A stretch of DNA of 39,631 nucleotides from Photorhabdus namnaonensis (lineage in GTDB: Bacteria; Pseudomonadota; Gammaproteobacteria; Enterobacterales; Enterobacteriaceae). The notes below the pieces were generated by a model. That model was not told the origin of the DNA. It worked only from the letters and a program-made list of their open reading frames with translations, and did not search any database. The stretch spans positions 1 through 39,631 of the forward strand of contig NZ_LOIC01000078.1 in assembly GCF_001684335.1 (NCBI RefSeq), read 5' to 3'. Of the stretch, positions 23,184 to 32,759 are shown in pieces. Each line of letters begins with the position of its first letter. Position 1 is the first letter of the stretch. The position numbers and the translations under genes were made by a program.

Positions 23184-24314
23184 CTAGAGAAATAATTCCA
23201 ATAATGAATTTAGGAACAGTTTACCTTTTTGCGTGATTTGCCAGTGTGTTGCTGTTTCAGAAAGATAACCTGCGGCTAAGGCTTTCCCTATTTGAGTACG
23301 GATTGAGTCCTCAGATAACCCGGTAAAATCACTGAAATCTTGTTTTGGCATCATTTCCAGTAAACGGAATCGGTTCATAAAAAATTCAAATGGTCGATCT
23401 TCATTTTCTACTTGATGCTGTTTATCCAGATAGCGTCCTTGCATATATCCACGGGGATGTTTGGTTTTCACTGTGCGCAGAATACGGTCATCTTCAAATG
23501 TGATTTTTCCATGAGCGCCACAGCCAATACCAAGGTAATCTCCAAAGCGCCAGTAGTTGAGATTATGTTGGCATTGATAGCCTGGTTTGGCATAAGCAGA
23601 AGTTTCATATTGCTGATAACCTGCTGCTGTCAGCAATTGGTGACCTTGTGAAAAGATATCCCATAAAGCGTCATCGTCGGGCAGAACAGGAGGGCGAGAG
23701 CCAAAGCTGGTATTAGGTTCAATAGTCAACTGATACCATGAAAGATGCGGTGGTGATAACGCGATTGCCTGACGTAAATCATCCAGTGCCTCGTCAAGGC
23801 TTTGGTTCGGCAAACCATGCATCAAATCCAGATTAAAACTGCGTAGCCCCAGACTAGCGGCTAAATGTGCTGCCCGTTTGGCTTCATCCGGCCCGTGAAT
23901 ACGGCCGAGGCGTGCCAGTTTATCCGGGCTGAAACTCTGCACGCCAATGGATATTCGGTTAATACCCGCTTGCTGATAACCACTAAAGCGGTCGGCTTCC
24001 ACAGTACCCGGATTGGCTTCCATAGTAATTTCAGCTTGTGGCGATACCGGTAGGAGAGCACGGACACCATCCAGCAATTGTTGCATTGCCTGTGAGCTAA
24101 GCAGGCTAGGGGTTCCACCACCAATAAAGATAGTGGTAATTTCCCGTCCGTTGACCATTGGCAGATCCGTTTTCAGATCTGCTAATAAATGGTCAACATA
24201 CTCCTGATGCGGAACATCACCTTTCAATGCATGAGAGTTGAAATCACAGTAAGGACACTTTTGTACACACCACGGAATATGGATATAAAGACTTAGTGGT
24301 GGGAGCTTAAGCAT
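23184..24314 (-). CDS. hemW: HemW, radical SAM heme chaperone
   Basis: 376 residues. Radical SAM cluster motif Cys16-x3-Cys20-x2-Cys23 ([13 protein letters not shown]), [19 protein letters not shown] and [17 protein letters not shown]. Long annotated as coproporphyrinogen III oxidase-like; HemW is now considered a heme-binding protein that delivers heme to respiratory enzymes. The gene overlaps the end of rdgB by 8 bases, indicating an operon. Confidence 0.95.
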   Translation of the reverse strand: MLKLPPLSLYIHIPWCVQKCPYCDFNSHALKGDVPHQEYVDHLLADLKTDLPMVNGREITTIFIGGGTPSLLSSQAMQQLLDGVRALLPVSPQAEITMEANPGTVEADRFSGYQQAGINRISIGVQSFSPDKLARLGRIHGPDEAKRAAHLAASLGLRSFNLDLMHGLPNQSLDEALDDLRQAIALSPPHLSWYQLTIEPNTSFGSRPPVLPDDDALWDIFSQGHQLLTAAGYQQYETSAYAKPGYQCQHNLNYWRFGDYLGIGCGAHGKITFEDDRILRTVKTKHPRGYMQGRYLDKQHQVENEDRPFEFFMNRFRLLEMMPKQDFSDFTGLSEDSIRTQIGKALAAGYLSETATHWQITQKGKLFLNSLLELFL

Positions 24315-24900
24315 TACTGAGTGTATCCAACATCATCTTTAGTGCTTGACCACGGTGCGAAACGGCATTTTTTTGATCACCTGTTAATTCAGCGGCAGTA
24401 CAGCCTAATTCCGGTATGTAGAAGATGGGATCATAACCAAACCCCCCATTACCGGCAGGTTGACGTGCGATAACTCCCGGCCAGCGGCCATGAAATACCA
24501 GCGGCGTTGGATCTTCGGCATGGCGCATATAAACCAGCACGCAGTTAAACTGAGCTTGACGTTGATCATCAGGAACATCTTTCATCGAATCTAGCAGTTT
24601 TTCTAGATTTTGCTGATTGGTGCTGTTTTCACCTGCATAGCGGGCTGAATAGATACCTGGAGCACCGCCAAGAATGTCTACGGATAGACCAGAGTCATCC
24701 GCAATCGCCGGTAAGCCGGTAATTTGCGCGGCATGACGAGCTTTAAGAAGGGCATTTTCAATAAATGTCAACCCGGTCTCTTCGGCTGAATCTACGCCTA
24801 ATTCAGTTTGAGCAACAATATCCAGCCCGAAATCAGCCAGTAATTGTGCCAGTTCACGAACTTTTCCGGGGTTGCCGGTTGCCAGAACAACTTTTTGCAT
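24307..24900 (-). CDS. rdgB: dITP/XTP pyrophosphatase
   Basis: 197 residues, the usual length. Starts [16 protein letters not shown], the Ham1/RdgB substrate loop, and contains [24 protein letters not shown] and [13 protein letters not shown]. Cleans the nucleotide pool of ITP, dITP and XTP. Lies between yggT and hemW; the small yggU gene found at this place in E. coli is absent. Confidence 0.97.
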   Translation of the reverse strand: MQKVVLATGNPGKVRELAQLLADFGLDIVAQTELGVDSAEETGLTFIENALLKARHAAQITGLPAIADDSGLSVDILGGAPGIYSARYAGENSTNQQNLEKLLDSMKDVPDDQRQAQFNCVLVYMRHAEDPTPLVFHGRWPGVIARQPAGNGGFGYDPIFYIPELGCTAAELTGDQKNAVSHRGQALKMMLDTLSNA

Positions 24901-24926
24901 TATTTTGAATCCAATTTAATTCTTAT

Positions 24927-25475
24927 TTACTGTATCAGCCATGAAAGAACATCAGCACGAAGATAGTTCAGTGCGTAGAGGATCAAAATGACGATCATTG
25001 CTGAAAAATCAAGGCCACCCATTGTTGGGATAATACGGCGGATAGGTGCCATCAGTGGCTCTGTCAGTTGCATCAGAACATAGTCAATCGGATTGCGTCC
25101 CTGGCTTATCCAGCTAAGTAGAGCACGTGCCAGCACTAACCAAAATACCAGTTTACCTGCGGCTGTCAGCAGTTCGATTAACCCGATAGGGATGAAAAGT
25201 GTAAGGAAGGCGACAGTACCGGTACTGAACCAAAGTTGCATGATTAGTTTAAACAATACCAGAATGTAAGCGACAACAATGGAGGCGGTATCGAGCGAGC
25301 CAATAGCCGGGATAATTCGACGTAATGGCCGAATGATAGGTTGAGTTATTTTTACAATAAATTGGGCAAATGGGTTATAAAAATCACAACGAGCCCATTG
25401 CATCCATACACGAAGTAATAAAACAGCGATGTATAAATCTAGAACTGTGAACAGAAGAAAGGTTAAAAATTGCAT
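24927..25475 (-). CDS. yggT: YggT family integral membrane protein
   Basis: 182 residues with two copies of the YGGT unit, each ending in (I/L)TEPLMAPIRRIIP or (I/T)QPIIRPLRRIIPAIG and preceded by hydrophobic helices; about four to six membrane segments. The family is linked to osmotic shock tolerance and cell division or envelope functions in different bacteria; role here unproved. In the yggS-proC-yggT-rdgB-hemW cluster. Confidence 0.94.
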   Translation of the reverse strand: MQFLTFLLFTVLDLYIAVLLLRVWMQWARCDFYNPFAQFIVKITQPIIRPLRRIIPAIGSLDTASIVVAYILVLFKLIMQLWFSTGTVAFLTLFIPIGLIELLTAAGKLVFWLVLARALLSWISQGRNPIDYVLMQLTEPLMAPIRRIIPTMGGLDFSAMIVILILYALNYLRADVLSWLIQ

Positions 25476-25493
25476 TTAGCAGCCTTGATAAAA

Positions 25494-26315
25494 TTAAAAT
25501 TGTTTTTCCATTTCCTGTGCCCGGCGAATAGCCGCCTGCATAGCGTTGGATACGATTTCTGGCAATTTGCCTTCATAAAAAATACGTAATGCTTCCGCAG
25601 TAGTACCACCTTTAGATGTTACCTGTTCACGCAGGGTTGCAAAAGGGAGATTTACATTTGATGCAGCCAGTGCCGCAGAACCTATTGCCGTTTGCAAAAC
25701 AATTTCACGAGCTGTTTGGCTATCAAAACCTAAACGTTCTGCTTCCTGTTGCATTGACTCCATGAATAAGAAGAAATAAGCGGGCGCACTGCTTGCTACG
25801 GCGATAATGTCATTGATGCCGTTTTCATCTTTTACCCAGTAGGTTTTACCGACACTGTTCATTAATGCTTGAGTGAAATCACGGTCAGATTGGCTGATTT
25901 GTTCAGATGCGAATAATCCACTTAATCCCTGACCAATTAATGCCGGCGTGTTTGGCATGATACGGACAATATTGAGTTTGTCTTGTAATAAAGCATCAAA
26001 GCGTGCAACGGAAATACCCGAGGCGATAGATAGAACCAGTTTGTTACTGAAATCTACCTTTTCTTGCAGAGGCTGACAAACATCTGCTATCACTTGCGGT
26101 TTTACCGCCAGAACAACAACGTCGGCTTCCTGTGCGTAGCGAATATTATCACTGCCGCTGTTAACGCCATACTCTTTTGCTAGTGCATCACGGCGAGTAT
26201 TACTTGGTGCGCAGACATTAATCAGCTCAGCAGGGTACCCTCCTTTTATTAATCCGGCGATGATGGCGTGAGCCATATTACCTGCCCCAATAAAGGTAAT
26301 TTTACGTTTTTCCAT
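25494..26315 (-). CDS. proC: Pyrroline-5-carboxylate reductase
   Basis: 273 residues. N-terminal Rossmann motif FIGAGNMAHAIIAGL, VVLAVKPQV, IMPNTPALIGQG, and the C-terminal signature around ASKGGTTAEALRIF-like VTSKGGTTAEALRIF. Catalyses the last step of proline synthesis with NAD(P)H. Placed after yggS with 26 bases between, as in Yersinia and Photorhabdus. Confidence 0.97.
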   Translation of the reverse strand: MEKRKITFIGAGNMAHAIIAGLIKGGYPAELINVCAPSNTRRDALAKEYGVNSGSDNIRYAQEADVVVLAVKPQVIADVCQPLQEKVDFSNKLVLSIASGISVARFDALLQDKLNIVRIMPNTPALIGQGLSGLFASEQISQSDRDFTQALMNSVGKTYWVKDENGINDIIAVASSAPAYFFLFMESMQQEAERLGFDSQTAREIVLQTAIGSAALAASNVNLPFATLREQVTSKGGTTAEALRIFYEGKLPEIVSNAMQAAIRRAQEMEKQF

Positions 26316-26341
26316 TTAAATACCTCGTAGTGTTGAAATGG

Positions 26342-27037
26342 TTAATTGTGATACTGACGCGCACCGAAAATTGCTGTTCCAATTCGTACTAATGTGGAAC
26401 CACAATTAATAGCGGCAGCCATATCATCAGTCATCCCCATTGAGAGGGTATCTATTTGAGAATATTTAGTTTTCAGGTTAAGGAAGGCTTGCTCCATTCT
26501 CCTGAAAACCACCAATTGACGTTTATGGTCAGGTTCCGGTGCTGGGATTGCCATTAAACCCCGGAGCCTTACGTTTGGTAGTTTGTTCACTTCGGCAGCC
26601 AGAGTAGGTAGTGCATCAAGTTGAATACCTGATTTGCTCTGTTCATCACTGATATTTATTTGAATAAGAATATTCAGCGGTTCCATTCCCTCTGGGCGTT
26701 GTTCGTTCAGGCGTTGTGCTATTTTTAAGCGGTCAATGGTATGGCACCAGTTAAAATTTTCTGCCACCAAGCGGCTTTTATTAGACTGCAATGGACCGAT
26801 AAAGTGCCATATCAAATCATTATGATTGGCAAAATAAGCAATTTTTTCTACACCTTCCTGCACATAATTTTCACCAAAATGGTGTTGCCCGGCAGCGATT
26901 GCTTTTTCGATATCTTCCACAGGTTTGGTTTTACTGACTGCAAGCAAGGTAATTTCTTCTGGAGCGCGTTCGCATTTTTGTGCGGCAATGGCTATGTGGG
27001 TCCTGACATCTTGTAAATTTTGTTCAATATTGTTCAT
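26342..27037 (-). CDS. yggS: PLP homeostasis protein (YggS/PLPBP)
   Basis: 231 residues. PLP-binding lysine in LLAVSKTKP (Lys36), HFGENYVQEG, WHFIGPLQSNKSR and LSMGMTDDMAAAI. A non-enzymatic fold-type III protein that buffers PLP and affects amino-acid pools. Starts only 21 bases from the divergent yggR start, so the two promoters overlap the opposite coding regions. Confidence 0.96.
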   Translation of the reverse strand: MNNIEQNLQDVRTHIAIAAQKCERAPEEITLLAVSKTKPVEDIEKAIAAGQHHFGENYVQEGVEKIAYFANHNDLIWHFIGPLQSNKSRLVAENFNWCHTIDRLKIAQRLNEQRPEGMEPLNILIQINISDEQSKSGIQLDALPTLAAEVNKLPNVRLRGLMAIPAPEPDHKRQLVVFRRMEQAFLNLKTKYSQIDTLSMGMTDDMAAAINCGSTLVRIGTAIFGARQYHN

Positions 27038-27058
27038 GGTGACTCAGGAGATTAAAAA

Positions 27059-28147
27059 ATGAATATGGATAAGCTAGTAGCTCTTAGTGTAAAGCATAAT
27101 GCTTCAGATCTGCATCTTTGTGTTGGACAAGTTCCCGTATTACGTATAAATGGAGTGCTTTGCCCGCAAACTCAACTGCCATCTGTAAATAATCTATTGT
27201 TGGAAGAGTGGAGTAGACAATTTTTATCAGAAAATCAGCGACAACAACTATTAACTGGTGGGCATGTGGATTTCGCGTTGGAGACAGAAAATGGCCAACG
27301 ATTGAGAGGCAACATCTTTCGTCAACACTCCGGGTTGTCAGCCGTTTTGCGTTTAATTCACGCTCAGTGTTCAACTCTGGAACAGCTAAAAGCACCTGAA
27401 ATTATCCGTGAAATGGCTTTGAGGGAAGAGAGTGGGTTGATTCTGGTAACCGGCGCTACAGGCAGCGGGAAGTCGACAACGTTAACCGCGATTGTGGATA
27501 TGCTGAACAGCCACAGTTGTCAGCACATTATTACGTTGGAAGATCCCGTTGAATTTATCCACCACAGCCGCAATTGTCTGATACAACAGCGACAAATTGG
27601 ATTGGATTCGCCCAGTTATCAGGCAGCGCTAAAAGGGGCGCTCCGGCAAGATCCTGATGTATTGTTGTTGGGGGAGTTGCGGGATAAGGAGACAATACGC
27701 TTGGCGTTAACTGCGGCAGAGACTGGGCATTTGGTATTGTCGACTTTGCATACCAGAGGTGCTGTACAGGCAATTGACCGATTGGTAGATATTTTCTCTG
27801 CCGAAGAAAAAGGGTGGGTACGTAGTCAGCTAGCAGGCAGTTTGAAAGCGGTGATAGCCCAGCAATTAGTTTCTGCTCAGGGAGGAGGGCGAGTCGCTAT
27901 ATATGAAATATTGGTAGTTAATCAGGCTGTGAGCCATTTGATACGAGAAGGAAAAAATCATCAAATAACAACGCTTATGCAGACGGGCGCTGCCAGTGGG
28001 ATGCAAACCTACGAGCAAGGCTGGCAGCAGCGTAAATTGCAGGGATTACTGGCAGGGCAAACGGAGAGGAAGATTAAAGAAAATGCTATACCCTATGGAT
28101 TTCAAGATGCATCGCGACGGCAAAGGAGCGAATCCCGGGGAACATAG
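27059..28147 (+). CDS. yggR: PilT-like ATPase YggR, C-terminus rewritten by ERIC
   Basis: 362 residues. PAS-like N-domain (NASDLHLCVGQVPVLRINGVL), Walker A GATGSGKST (132-140), Asp box and Walker B DPDVLLLGELRD, and the secretion-ATPase signature LRQDPDV. Twitching-motility retraction ATPase family; E. coli YggR has 326 residues and no clear function. AGGAG at 27045. Residues from about 343 to the stop (IPYGFQDASRRQRSESRGT) are encoded by the inserted ERIC sequence, which replaced the native 3' end. Confidence 0.9.
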   Translation: MNMDKLVALSVKHNASDLHLCVGQVPVLRINGVLCPQTQLPSVNNLLLEEWSRQFLSENQRQQLLTGGHVDFALETENGQRLRGNIFRQHSGLSAVLRLIHAQCSTLEQLKAPEIIREMALREESGLILVTGATGSGKSTTLTAIVDMLNSHSCQHIITLEDPVEFIHHSRNCLIQQRQIGLDSPSYQAALKGALRQDPDVLLLGELRDKETIRLALTAAETGHLVLSTLHTRGAVQAIDRLVDIFSAEEKGWVRSQLAGSLKAVIAQQLVSAQGGGRVAIYEILVVNQAVSHLIREGKNHQITTLMQTGAASGMQTYEQGWQQRKLQGLLAGQTERKIKENAIPYGFQDASRRQRSESRGT

Positions 28148-28213
28148 ATAACTATGTGACTGGGGTGAGTGAGTGCAGCCAACAAAGAGGCAACTTGAAA
28201 GATAACGGGTATA
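28087..28213 (+). repeat. ERIC/IRU repeat, full length
   Basis: 127 bp, exactly the canonical length, from TATACCC (28087-28093) to GGGTATA (28207-28213). Internal ERIC core TATGTGACTGGGGTGAG (28154-28170), followed by GTGCAGCCAAC and CAACTTGAAAGATAACGGG. Transcription could form a long imperfect hairpin. It overlaps the last 61 bases of yggR and lies between yggR and the convergent ruvX. Confidence 0.93.
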
Positions 28214-28283
28214 TCAGTTAATCGCGAATCGTGGTTATACGATTGCTGTTAATTGATCGCTGCTACTGTTAGCTATTGCGCTA

Positions 28284-28703
28284 TTAATAGTGCTGTTCAA
28301 ACCAGCTTTCCAGAATAATAACAGCGGAAGTAGCATCTACTTTTCCTTTACTTAAGGCTTTATAACCACCTCGGTCAAACAGATGAGCACGGGCTTCAAC
28401 AGTTGTCAGGCGTTCATCTTGGAGTTGAACTTGCACGCCAAACCGGCCATGCAGCCGGTTTGCAAATTTACGTGCTTGCGCTGTGACTAATTGCTCAGTG
28501 CCATCCATATTAAGGGGAAGACCAACGATAACCAGATCGGGTTGCCACTCTTTAAGTAATTTTTCGATTTGTTGCCAATTGGGGATACCCTCTGTGGCTT
28601 TAAACGAGGTCAATGCTCTGGCGGTACCTGTGATTTCTTGCCCGATGGCTGCGCCGATGCTGCGGGTGCCAAAATCAAAAGCCATTATTGTACGGTTATT
28701 CAT
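28284..28703 (-). CDS. ruvX: Pre-16S rRNA nuclease / Holliday junction resolvase-like protein
   Basis: 139 residues (YqgF). RNase H-like core: [15 protein letters not shown] with Asp10, [26 protein letters not shown] and [11 protein letters not shown] carrying the last acidic residue. Processes the 5' end of 16S rRNA. Starts immediately after yqgE, so the two are co-transcribed. Confidence 0.96.
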   Translation of the reverse strand: MNNRTIMAFDFGTRSIGAAIGQEITGTARALTSFKATEGIPNWQQIEKLLKEWQPDLVIVGLPLNMDGTEQLVTAQARKFANRLHGRFGVQVQLQDERLTTVEARAHLFDRGGYKALSKGKVDATSAVIILESWFEQHY

Positions 28704-29267
28704 CTATGCATGCCCTGCCTGTGGCGCAATATTATAGATATTGATACCGAGCAAAGATGCGGCTTCACGCCAGCGGTCCGCAATGGGTGAGTTGAAAATA
28801 ATATGTGGATCAGCGTTTGTTGTTAGCCAACTATTCTCCATTATTTCTTTTTCAAGTTGACCTTTTTCCCAACTAGCATACCCCAACGTGACCAATATCT
28901 GTTTTGGTTGGCGTGGAGTACCCAAGGTTTCAAGGACATCTTTGGATGTGGTGATCATTGTGTCATCGGAAATTTTGATACTTGAACTGAAACCTGGTTT
29001 TGGTGTGTGCAATATAAAACCATGATCTTCAGCCAGTGGACCGCCAGTCATGACAGGTTTGTTTAGACTGATGCTTTCATCCCGATCTTCTGGTGATATT
29101 TTCAGCTTTTGTAAAACTTTCCGAACGGAGATTTGCTCAATAGGTTTATTTATCACCAGTCCCATAGCCCCATTTTCATTGTGTTCACAAATGTAAACAA
29201 CTGAGCGTTTGAAATAGGGATCAGATAATGAGGGCATGGCGATAAGAAAATGGTGCTGTAGATTCAT
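28704..29267 (-). CDS. yqgE: UPF0301/AlgH family protein YqgE
   Basis: 187 residues. Starts [42 protein letters not shown], the family's characteristic N-terminus, and has [16 protein letters not shown]. Function unresolved. Directly upstream of ruvX, downstream of gshB. Confidence 0.96.
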   Translation of the reverse strand: MNLQHHFLIAMPSLSDPYFKRSVVYICEHNENGAMGLVINKPIEQISVRKVLQKLKISPEDRDESISLNKPVMTGGPLAEDHGFILHTPKPGFSSSIKISDDTMITTSKDVLETLGTPRQPKQILVTLGYASWEKGQLEKEIMENSWLTTNADPHIIFNSPIADRWREAASLLGINIYNIAPQAGHA

Positions 29268-29304
29268 TTTATTTCTAGTAATTAACCTTGCTATGTAAGG
29301 ATTA

Positions 29305-29329
29305 TTTAGCCCACAGTATGTGGGCTAAA
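29305..29329. terminator. Hairpin between gshB and yqgE
   Basis: TTTAGCCCAC (29305-29314) and GTGGGCTAAA (29320-29329), perfect 10-bp stem with loop AGTAT. The T-run on the minus strand is poor, so termination after gshB may be incomplete. Confidence 0.45.
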
Positions 29330-29375
29330 AGTATAAATGACAAACCCTGACAGGCAAATTCGCAAAAAGAATTTT

Positions 29376-30326
29376 TTATTTCTCTAACCGTTCTTCAATC
29401 GCATTCATTAACATGCCGATGATTGAAATATCAGGGAAAGCGGCTTCTATCTCGCGTGCACAGGTCGGACTGGTGACATTAATTTCGGTCAGTTTGTCAC
29501 CAATAATGTCCAGGCCAACAAAAATTAGCCCTTTTTCTTGTAAAGTCGGAGCGACGGCTCTGGCGATAGCCCAGTCACTTTCTGACAGCGGACGAGCCTC
29601 ACCACGGCCGCCCGCAGCAAGATTACCACGGGTTTCACCTTGGGCAGGGATACGAGCCAGACAATAAGGAACGGGTTCGCCATCGACAATTAATACCCGC
29701 TTATCGCCTTCTTTGATGGCCGGTAAGAAATTTTGCGCCATGCAAAAGCGAGTGCCATGTTCTGTCAGGGTTTCAATGATAACCCCAACGTTTGGATCAT
29801 CTTTTTTCAGGCGGAATATCGATGCGCCGCCCATACCATCTAGTGGTTTAAAGATGACATCACCATGTTTCTGGTGGAATTCTCGCAACTGAACGGCATT
29901 GCGAGTCACTAATGTATCTGGTGTTAAATCAGGGAACCAAGCTGTGAATAGTTTTTCGTTACAATCGCGCAGGCTTTGTGGTTTATTGACAATGAGAGTG
30001 CCTTTCTCTTCCGCACGTTCCAAAATATAAGTGGCGTAAATGTATTCAGTATCAAATGGTGGATCTTTACGCATCAGGATGACATCCAATGTTTCCAGTG
30101 CCAGATCTTGTTCTCTATCGAACTGATGCCATTGCTGTGGGCTGTTTTCTACCTGCAATAAGCGGGTATGTGCGCGGGCTTCCCCTTGGTGCAGATAGAG
30201 ATCACTCATCTCCATATAATGGAGCTCCCAGCCGCGGCGTTGCGCTTCCAATAGCATGGCAAAACTGGTGTCTTTCTTGATGTTGATGGATGAAATGGGG
30301 TCCATCACTATGCCGAGTTTGATCAT
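29376..30326 (-). CDS. gshB: Glutathione synthetase
   Basis: 316 residues, ATP-grasp enzyme. Starts MIKLGIVMDPISSINIKKDTSFAMLLEAQRRG; ATP-binding DVIFKPLDGMGGASIF, GETRGNLAAGGRGEARPL and EINVTSPTC. Joins gamma-glutamylcysteine and glycine. Nine bases after rsmE, as in E. coli. Confidence 0.98.
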   Translation of the reverse strand: MIKLGIVMDPISSINIKKDTSFAMLLEAQRRGWELHYMEMSDLYLHQGEARAHTRLLQVENSPQQWHQFDREQDLALETLDVILMRKDPPFDTEYIYATYILERAEEKGTLIVNKPQSLRDCNEKLFTAWFPDLTPDTLVTRNAVQLREFHQKHGDVIFKPLDGMGGASIFRLKKDDPNVGVIIETLTEHGTRFCMAQNFLPAIKEGDKRVLIVDGEPVPYCLARIPAQGETRGNLAAGGRGEARPLSESDWAIARAVAPTLQEKGLIFVGLDIIGDKLTEINVTSPTCAREIEAAFPDISIIGMLMNAIEERLEK

Positions 30327-30335
30327 TCTTTTTCC

Positions 30336-31067
30336 TTAACCCAAATCGCCGAAACGCACTTGTAATGCGGTAATTGCGGTGAGCGCTGTCGTTTCTGTTC
30401 TCAGCACTCGTGGTCCTAATAGGATATCAGTAAATTGGTAATTAGCTGTCATAGCAATTTCATCTATCGATAATCCACCTTCTGGGCCGATCAGTAAACG
30501 TACTTTTTCTACGGGCAAAGGCAGGGTATTGATACTTTGGCTGGCTCGTGGATGTAGATTCAATTTTAAACTGCCATCATCTTCCGCACACCAGTGTTCG
30601 AGTTGCATCACTGGGCGAATTTCAGGTATGCGGTTGCGACAGCATTGCTCACAGGCGGCGATAGCAATCTTCTGCCACTGTTGCAGTTTTTTAGCCAGCC
30701 GTTCTCCATCCAGCTTTACGCCACAGCGTTCAGAAATTAAAGGCGTAATAACATTGACCCCTAACTCTACAGATTTTTGAATGGTGAATTCCATTTTCTC
30801 GCCACGGGATATGACTTGCCCTAGATGAAGATTAAGTGGCGATTCATTATCGGCAAGTTCGCTATTGCTAATATGTACTTTGACGGATTTTTTGCTAGCT
30901 TCGGTGATCTGAGCGTTGAAGATCTGATTGCTGCCATCAAACAGTTGTAACGGTTGACCATTGTTCATTCTGAGAACCCGCCCGACATGGTTAGCCGCCT
31001 CATCACTCAGATAAATTTCAGTATTCGATGAGAGTAATTCCGGGTGATAGATGCGGGGTATACGCAT
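30336..31067 (-). CDS. rsmE: 16S rRNA m3U1498 methyltransferase
   Basis: 243 residues from the ATG at 31067 ([12 protein letters not shown]), matching the E. coli start and length; an upstream in-frame start at 31103 would add 12 residues not seen in the family. SPOUT-type knot with [14 protein letters not shown] and [16 protein letters not shown]. Methylates U1498 of 16S rRNA. First gene of the rsmE-gshB group. Confidence 0.96.
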   Translation of the reverse strand: MRIPRIYHPELLSSNTEIYLSDEAANHVGRVLRMNNGQPLQLFDGSNQIFNAQITEASKKSVKVHISNSELADNESPLNLHLGQVISRGEKMEFTIQKSVELGVNVITPLISERCGVKLDGERLAKKLQQWQKIAIAACEQCCRNRIPEIRPVMQLEHWCAEDDGSLKLNLHPRASQSINTLPLPVEKVRLLIGPEGGLSIDEIAMTANYQFTDILLGPRVLRTETTALTAITALQVRFGDLG

Positions 31068-31363
31068 GTTTTTCTTTCCTTCCTGCGGGGTATAGCTATA
31101 CATAAGGTAATAAATAATGGAGGGTATGATAAGGGAGGCTTAATCCAATTATCAAGCTATCTCGATACGGATTGTTATCTCTGAATAAATGTTGCGAGTC
31201 TGCTCGCATATTTATATTTAATTTGACTATTTTATATTTATTTTGTTGTTTTAAAAGGTCGTTGTTTATTACTATATTTTTATGTCGAAACCATAATTGA
31301 TATTTGTTTTTTTTATTTAATTGAAATATTCATAATGGAATAATGTTGGAGGTATTTTATTAA

Positions 31364-32038
31364 ATGGATTTTAACATTAAAATCATTATCTTGGCTATTT
31401 TTGTCGGGGTAGTGGCAGGGATAATTTTGAATAAAATGATATCGGTATTTCCTAAAATTATTTATGGATATGAAAAAATAGATTTTGGTTATTTTCAGGT
31501 TGAATTAGTAACACTATTTATAACTGCTTTTTTTATGATTTGTTTTCCATTGAATTTCAATTTATATTCGGTTTTGATATTTGTTTGGATGCTAATTATA
31601 ATTTCTTTTATTGATATAAAAATTAAATTATTACCAGACATAATAAATTATTCCCTTTTATGGTTAGGATTATTATTGAATTTAAATCAAATTTTTGTGC
31701 CTATTGAACACGCTGTAGTCGGTGCTATTGCGGGTTATTTGATTTTATGGTCGCTCTATTGGTTATTTAAAATAATCTGCCATAAAGAGGGGTTAGGATA
31801 TGGTGATTTTAAGTTAATGGCGGCGGTGAGTGCCTGGTTGGGTGTTGGCGCAACTCCTTTATTAATGTTCTTATCCTCACTGTTTGGTGTTATTGGGGGC
31901 TTATGGATGTGGAGAATACGAGGAAATTATCAGGAGTCCGTTGCTTTTGGCCCCTGTATAGCCATTTCCGCGATTATCATGATCTATCTGAATTTACAGG
32001 GAGTTGATGGGTTATCATGGATGGCGCCCAATAGCTGA
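31364..32038 (+). CDS. Type 4 prepilin peptidase-like protein (A24 family)
   Basis: 224 residues, almost all in hydrophobic helices. The two peptidase Asp sites are present: SFIDIKIKLLPD (Asp84, near the second Asp92) and GLGYGDFKLMAA (Asp148 in GxGD). The N-terminal cytoplasmic methylase loop with its four cysteines is missing; the start goes straight into short helices. It should therefore cleave prepilin-like proteins in the inner membrane but may not N-methylate them. Low GC and isolated position suggest separate acquisition. No pilin gene is nearby; the PilT-like yggR is the only related gene in the window. Confidence 0.8.
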   Translation: MDFNIKIIILAIFVGVVAGIILNKMISVFPKIIYGYEKIDFGYFQVELVTLFITAFFMICFPLNFNLYSVLIFVWMLIIISFIDIKIKLLPDIINYSLLWLGLLLNLNQIFVPIEHAVVGAIAGYLILWSLYWLFKIICHKEGLGYGDFKLMAAVSAWLGVGATPLLMFLSSLFGVIGGLWMWRIRGNYQESVAFGPCIAISAIIMIYLNLQGVDGLSWMAPNS

Positions 32039-32086
32039 ATAAGGTATGGGCGCCAGTAATTAAATTATGGTATTAAAACTGTGGTA

Positions 32087-32728
32087 TTAAAATTGATAGT
32101 GAATCAGAGCATCTTGCCAACGTTTGGGTTGTCCCAAATATTTATCAAGAGAAATAATAGATAGCTCGTTTCTGTTATTTTCTAAAATAAACGTAGGGAA
32201 GCCTGAGCCGCCAACGGCTGCTAATAGTTCACGGCTTTTCCGAATGTGTTGGAGACTTTCTGATTCATTATTCAATGTCAGCTCTTGCTGGAACAGTTCT
32301 GAATCAAGCTGCAATTCATTTGCCAAATTCAATAATGTTTCAGTTTCACTGATTTTTAATCCACGAACATAATGCGCTTTTTGTACTGCCAGTAACATTT
32401 CGACACCTTTACCAGCCAGCTTTTCTGCTGCGAGGATGGCTGATATTGGGGGTAATGAATCCATAATCAGTGATTTATCGTTTAGCAGAGCAATATATTG
32501 CTCACTGAAAATTTGCCCGGTCAGGCTTGCGATCCGTTTATCCTGACTAAGGATATAATCACGCCATGTGCTGTCTATTTGGCGTCTGTTATCACCTGTC
32601 AGCATTCCGCCGCCATGCAATTCAATTTTCACATTTGCGACCTCTTTCGCTGCTTGTATCAGAGAGGAAACGCCATAACACCAGCCACATAGTGGATCAT
32701 AGATATAATGCAGAATCATTCCGGGCAT
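32087..32728 (-). CDS. DsbA-family thioredoxin-fold protein
   Basis: 213 residues, no signal peptide, so probably cytoplasmic. Redox motif Cys14-Gly-Trp-Cys17 in YIYDPLCGWCYG, followed by the DsbA-type helical insertion and the cis-Pro region VGGSGFPTFILEN. It belongs to the FrnE-like DsbA branch. Lies 31 bases downstream of the MBL-fold gene in the same direction, so they may be co-transcribed. Substrate unknown. Confidence 0.82.
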   Translation of the reverse strand: MPGMILHYIYDPLCGWCYGVSSLIQAAKEVANVKIELHGGGMLTGDNRRQIDSTWRDYILSQDKRIASLTGQIFSEQYIALLNDKSLIMDSLPPISAILAAEKLAGKGVEMLLAVQKAHYVRGLKISETETLLNLANELQLDSELFQQELTLNNESESLQHIRKSRELLAAVGGSGFPTFILENNRNELSIISLDKYLGQPKRWQDALIHYQF

Positions 32729-32759
32729 ATTACTTATTCCTGAAAAAGAGTTAATTTAC

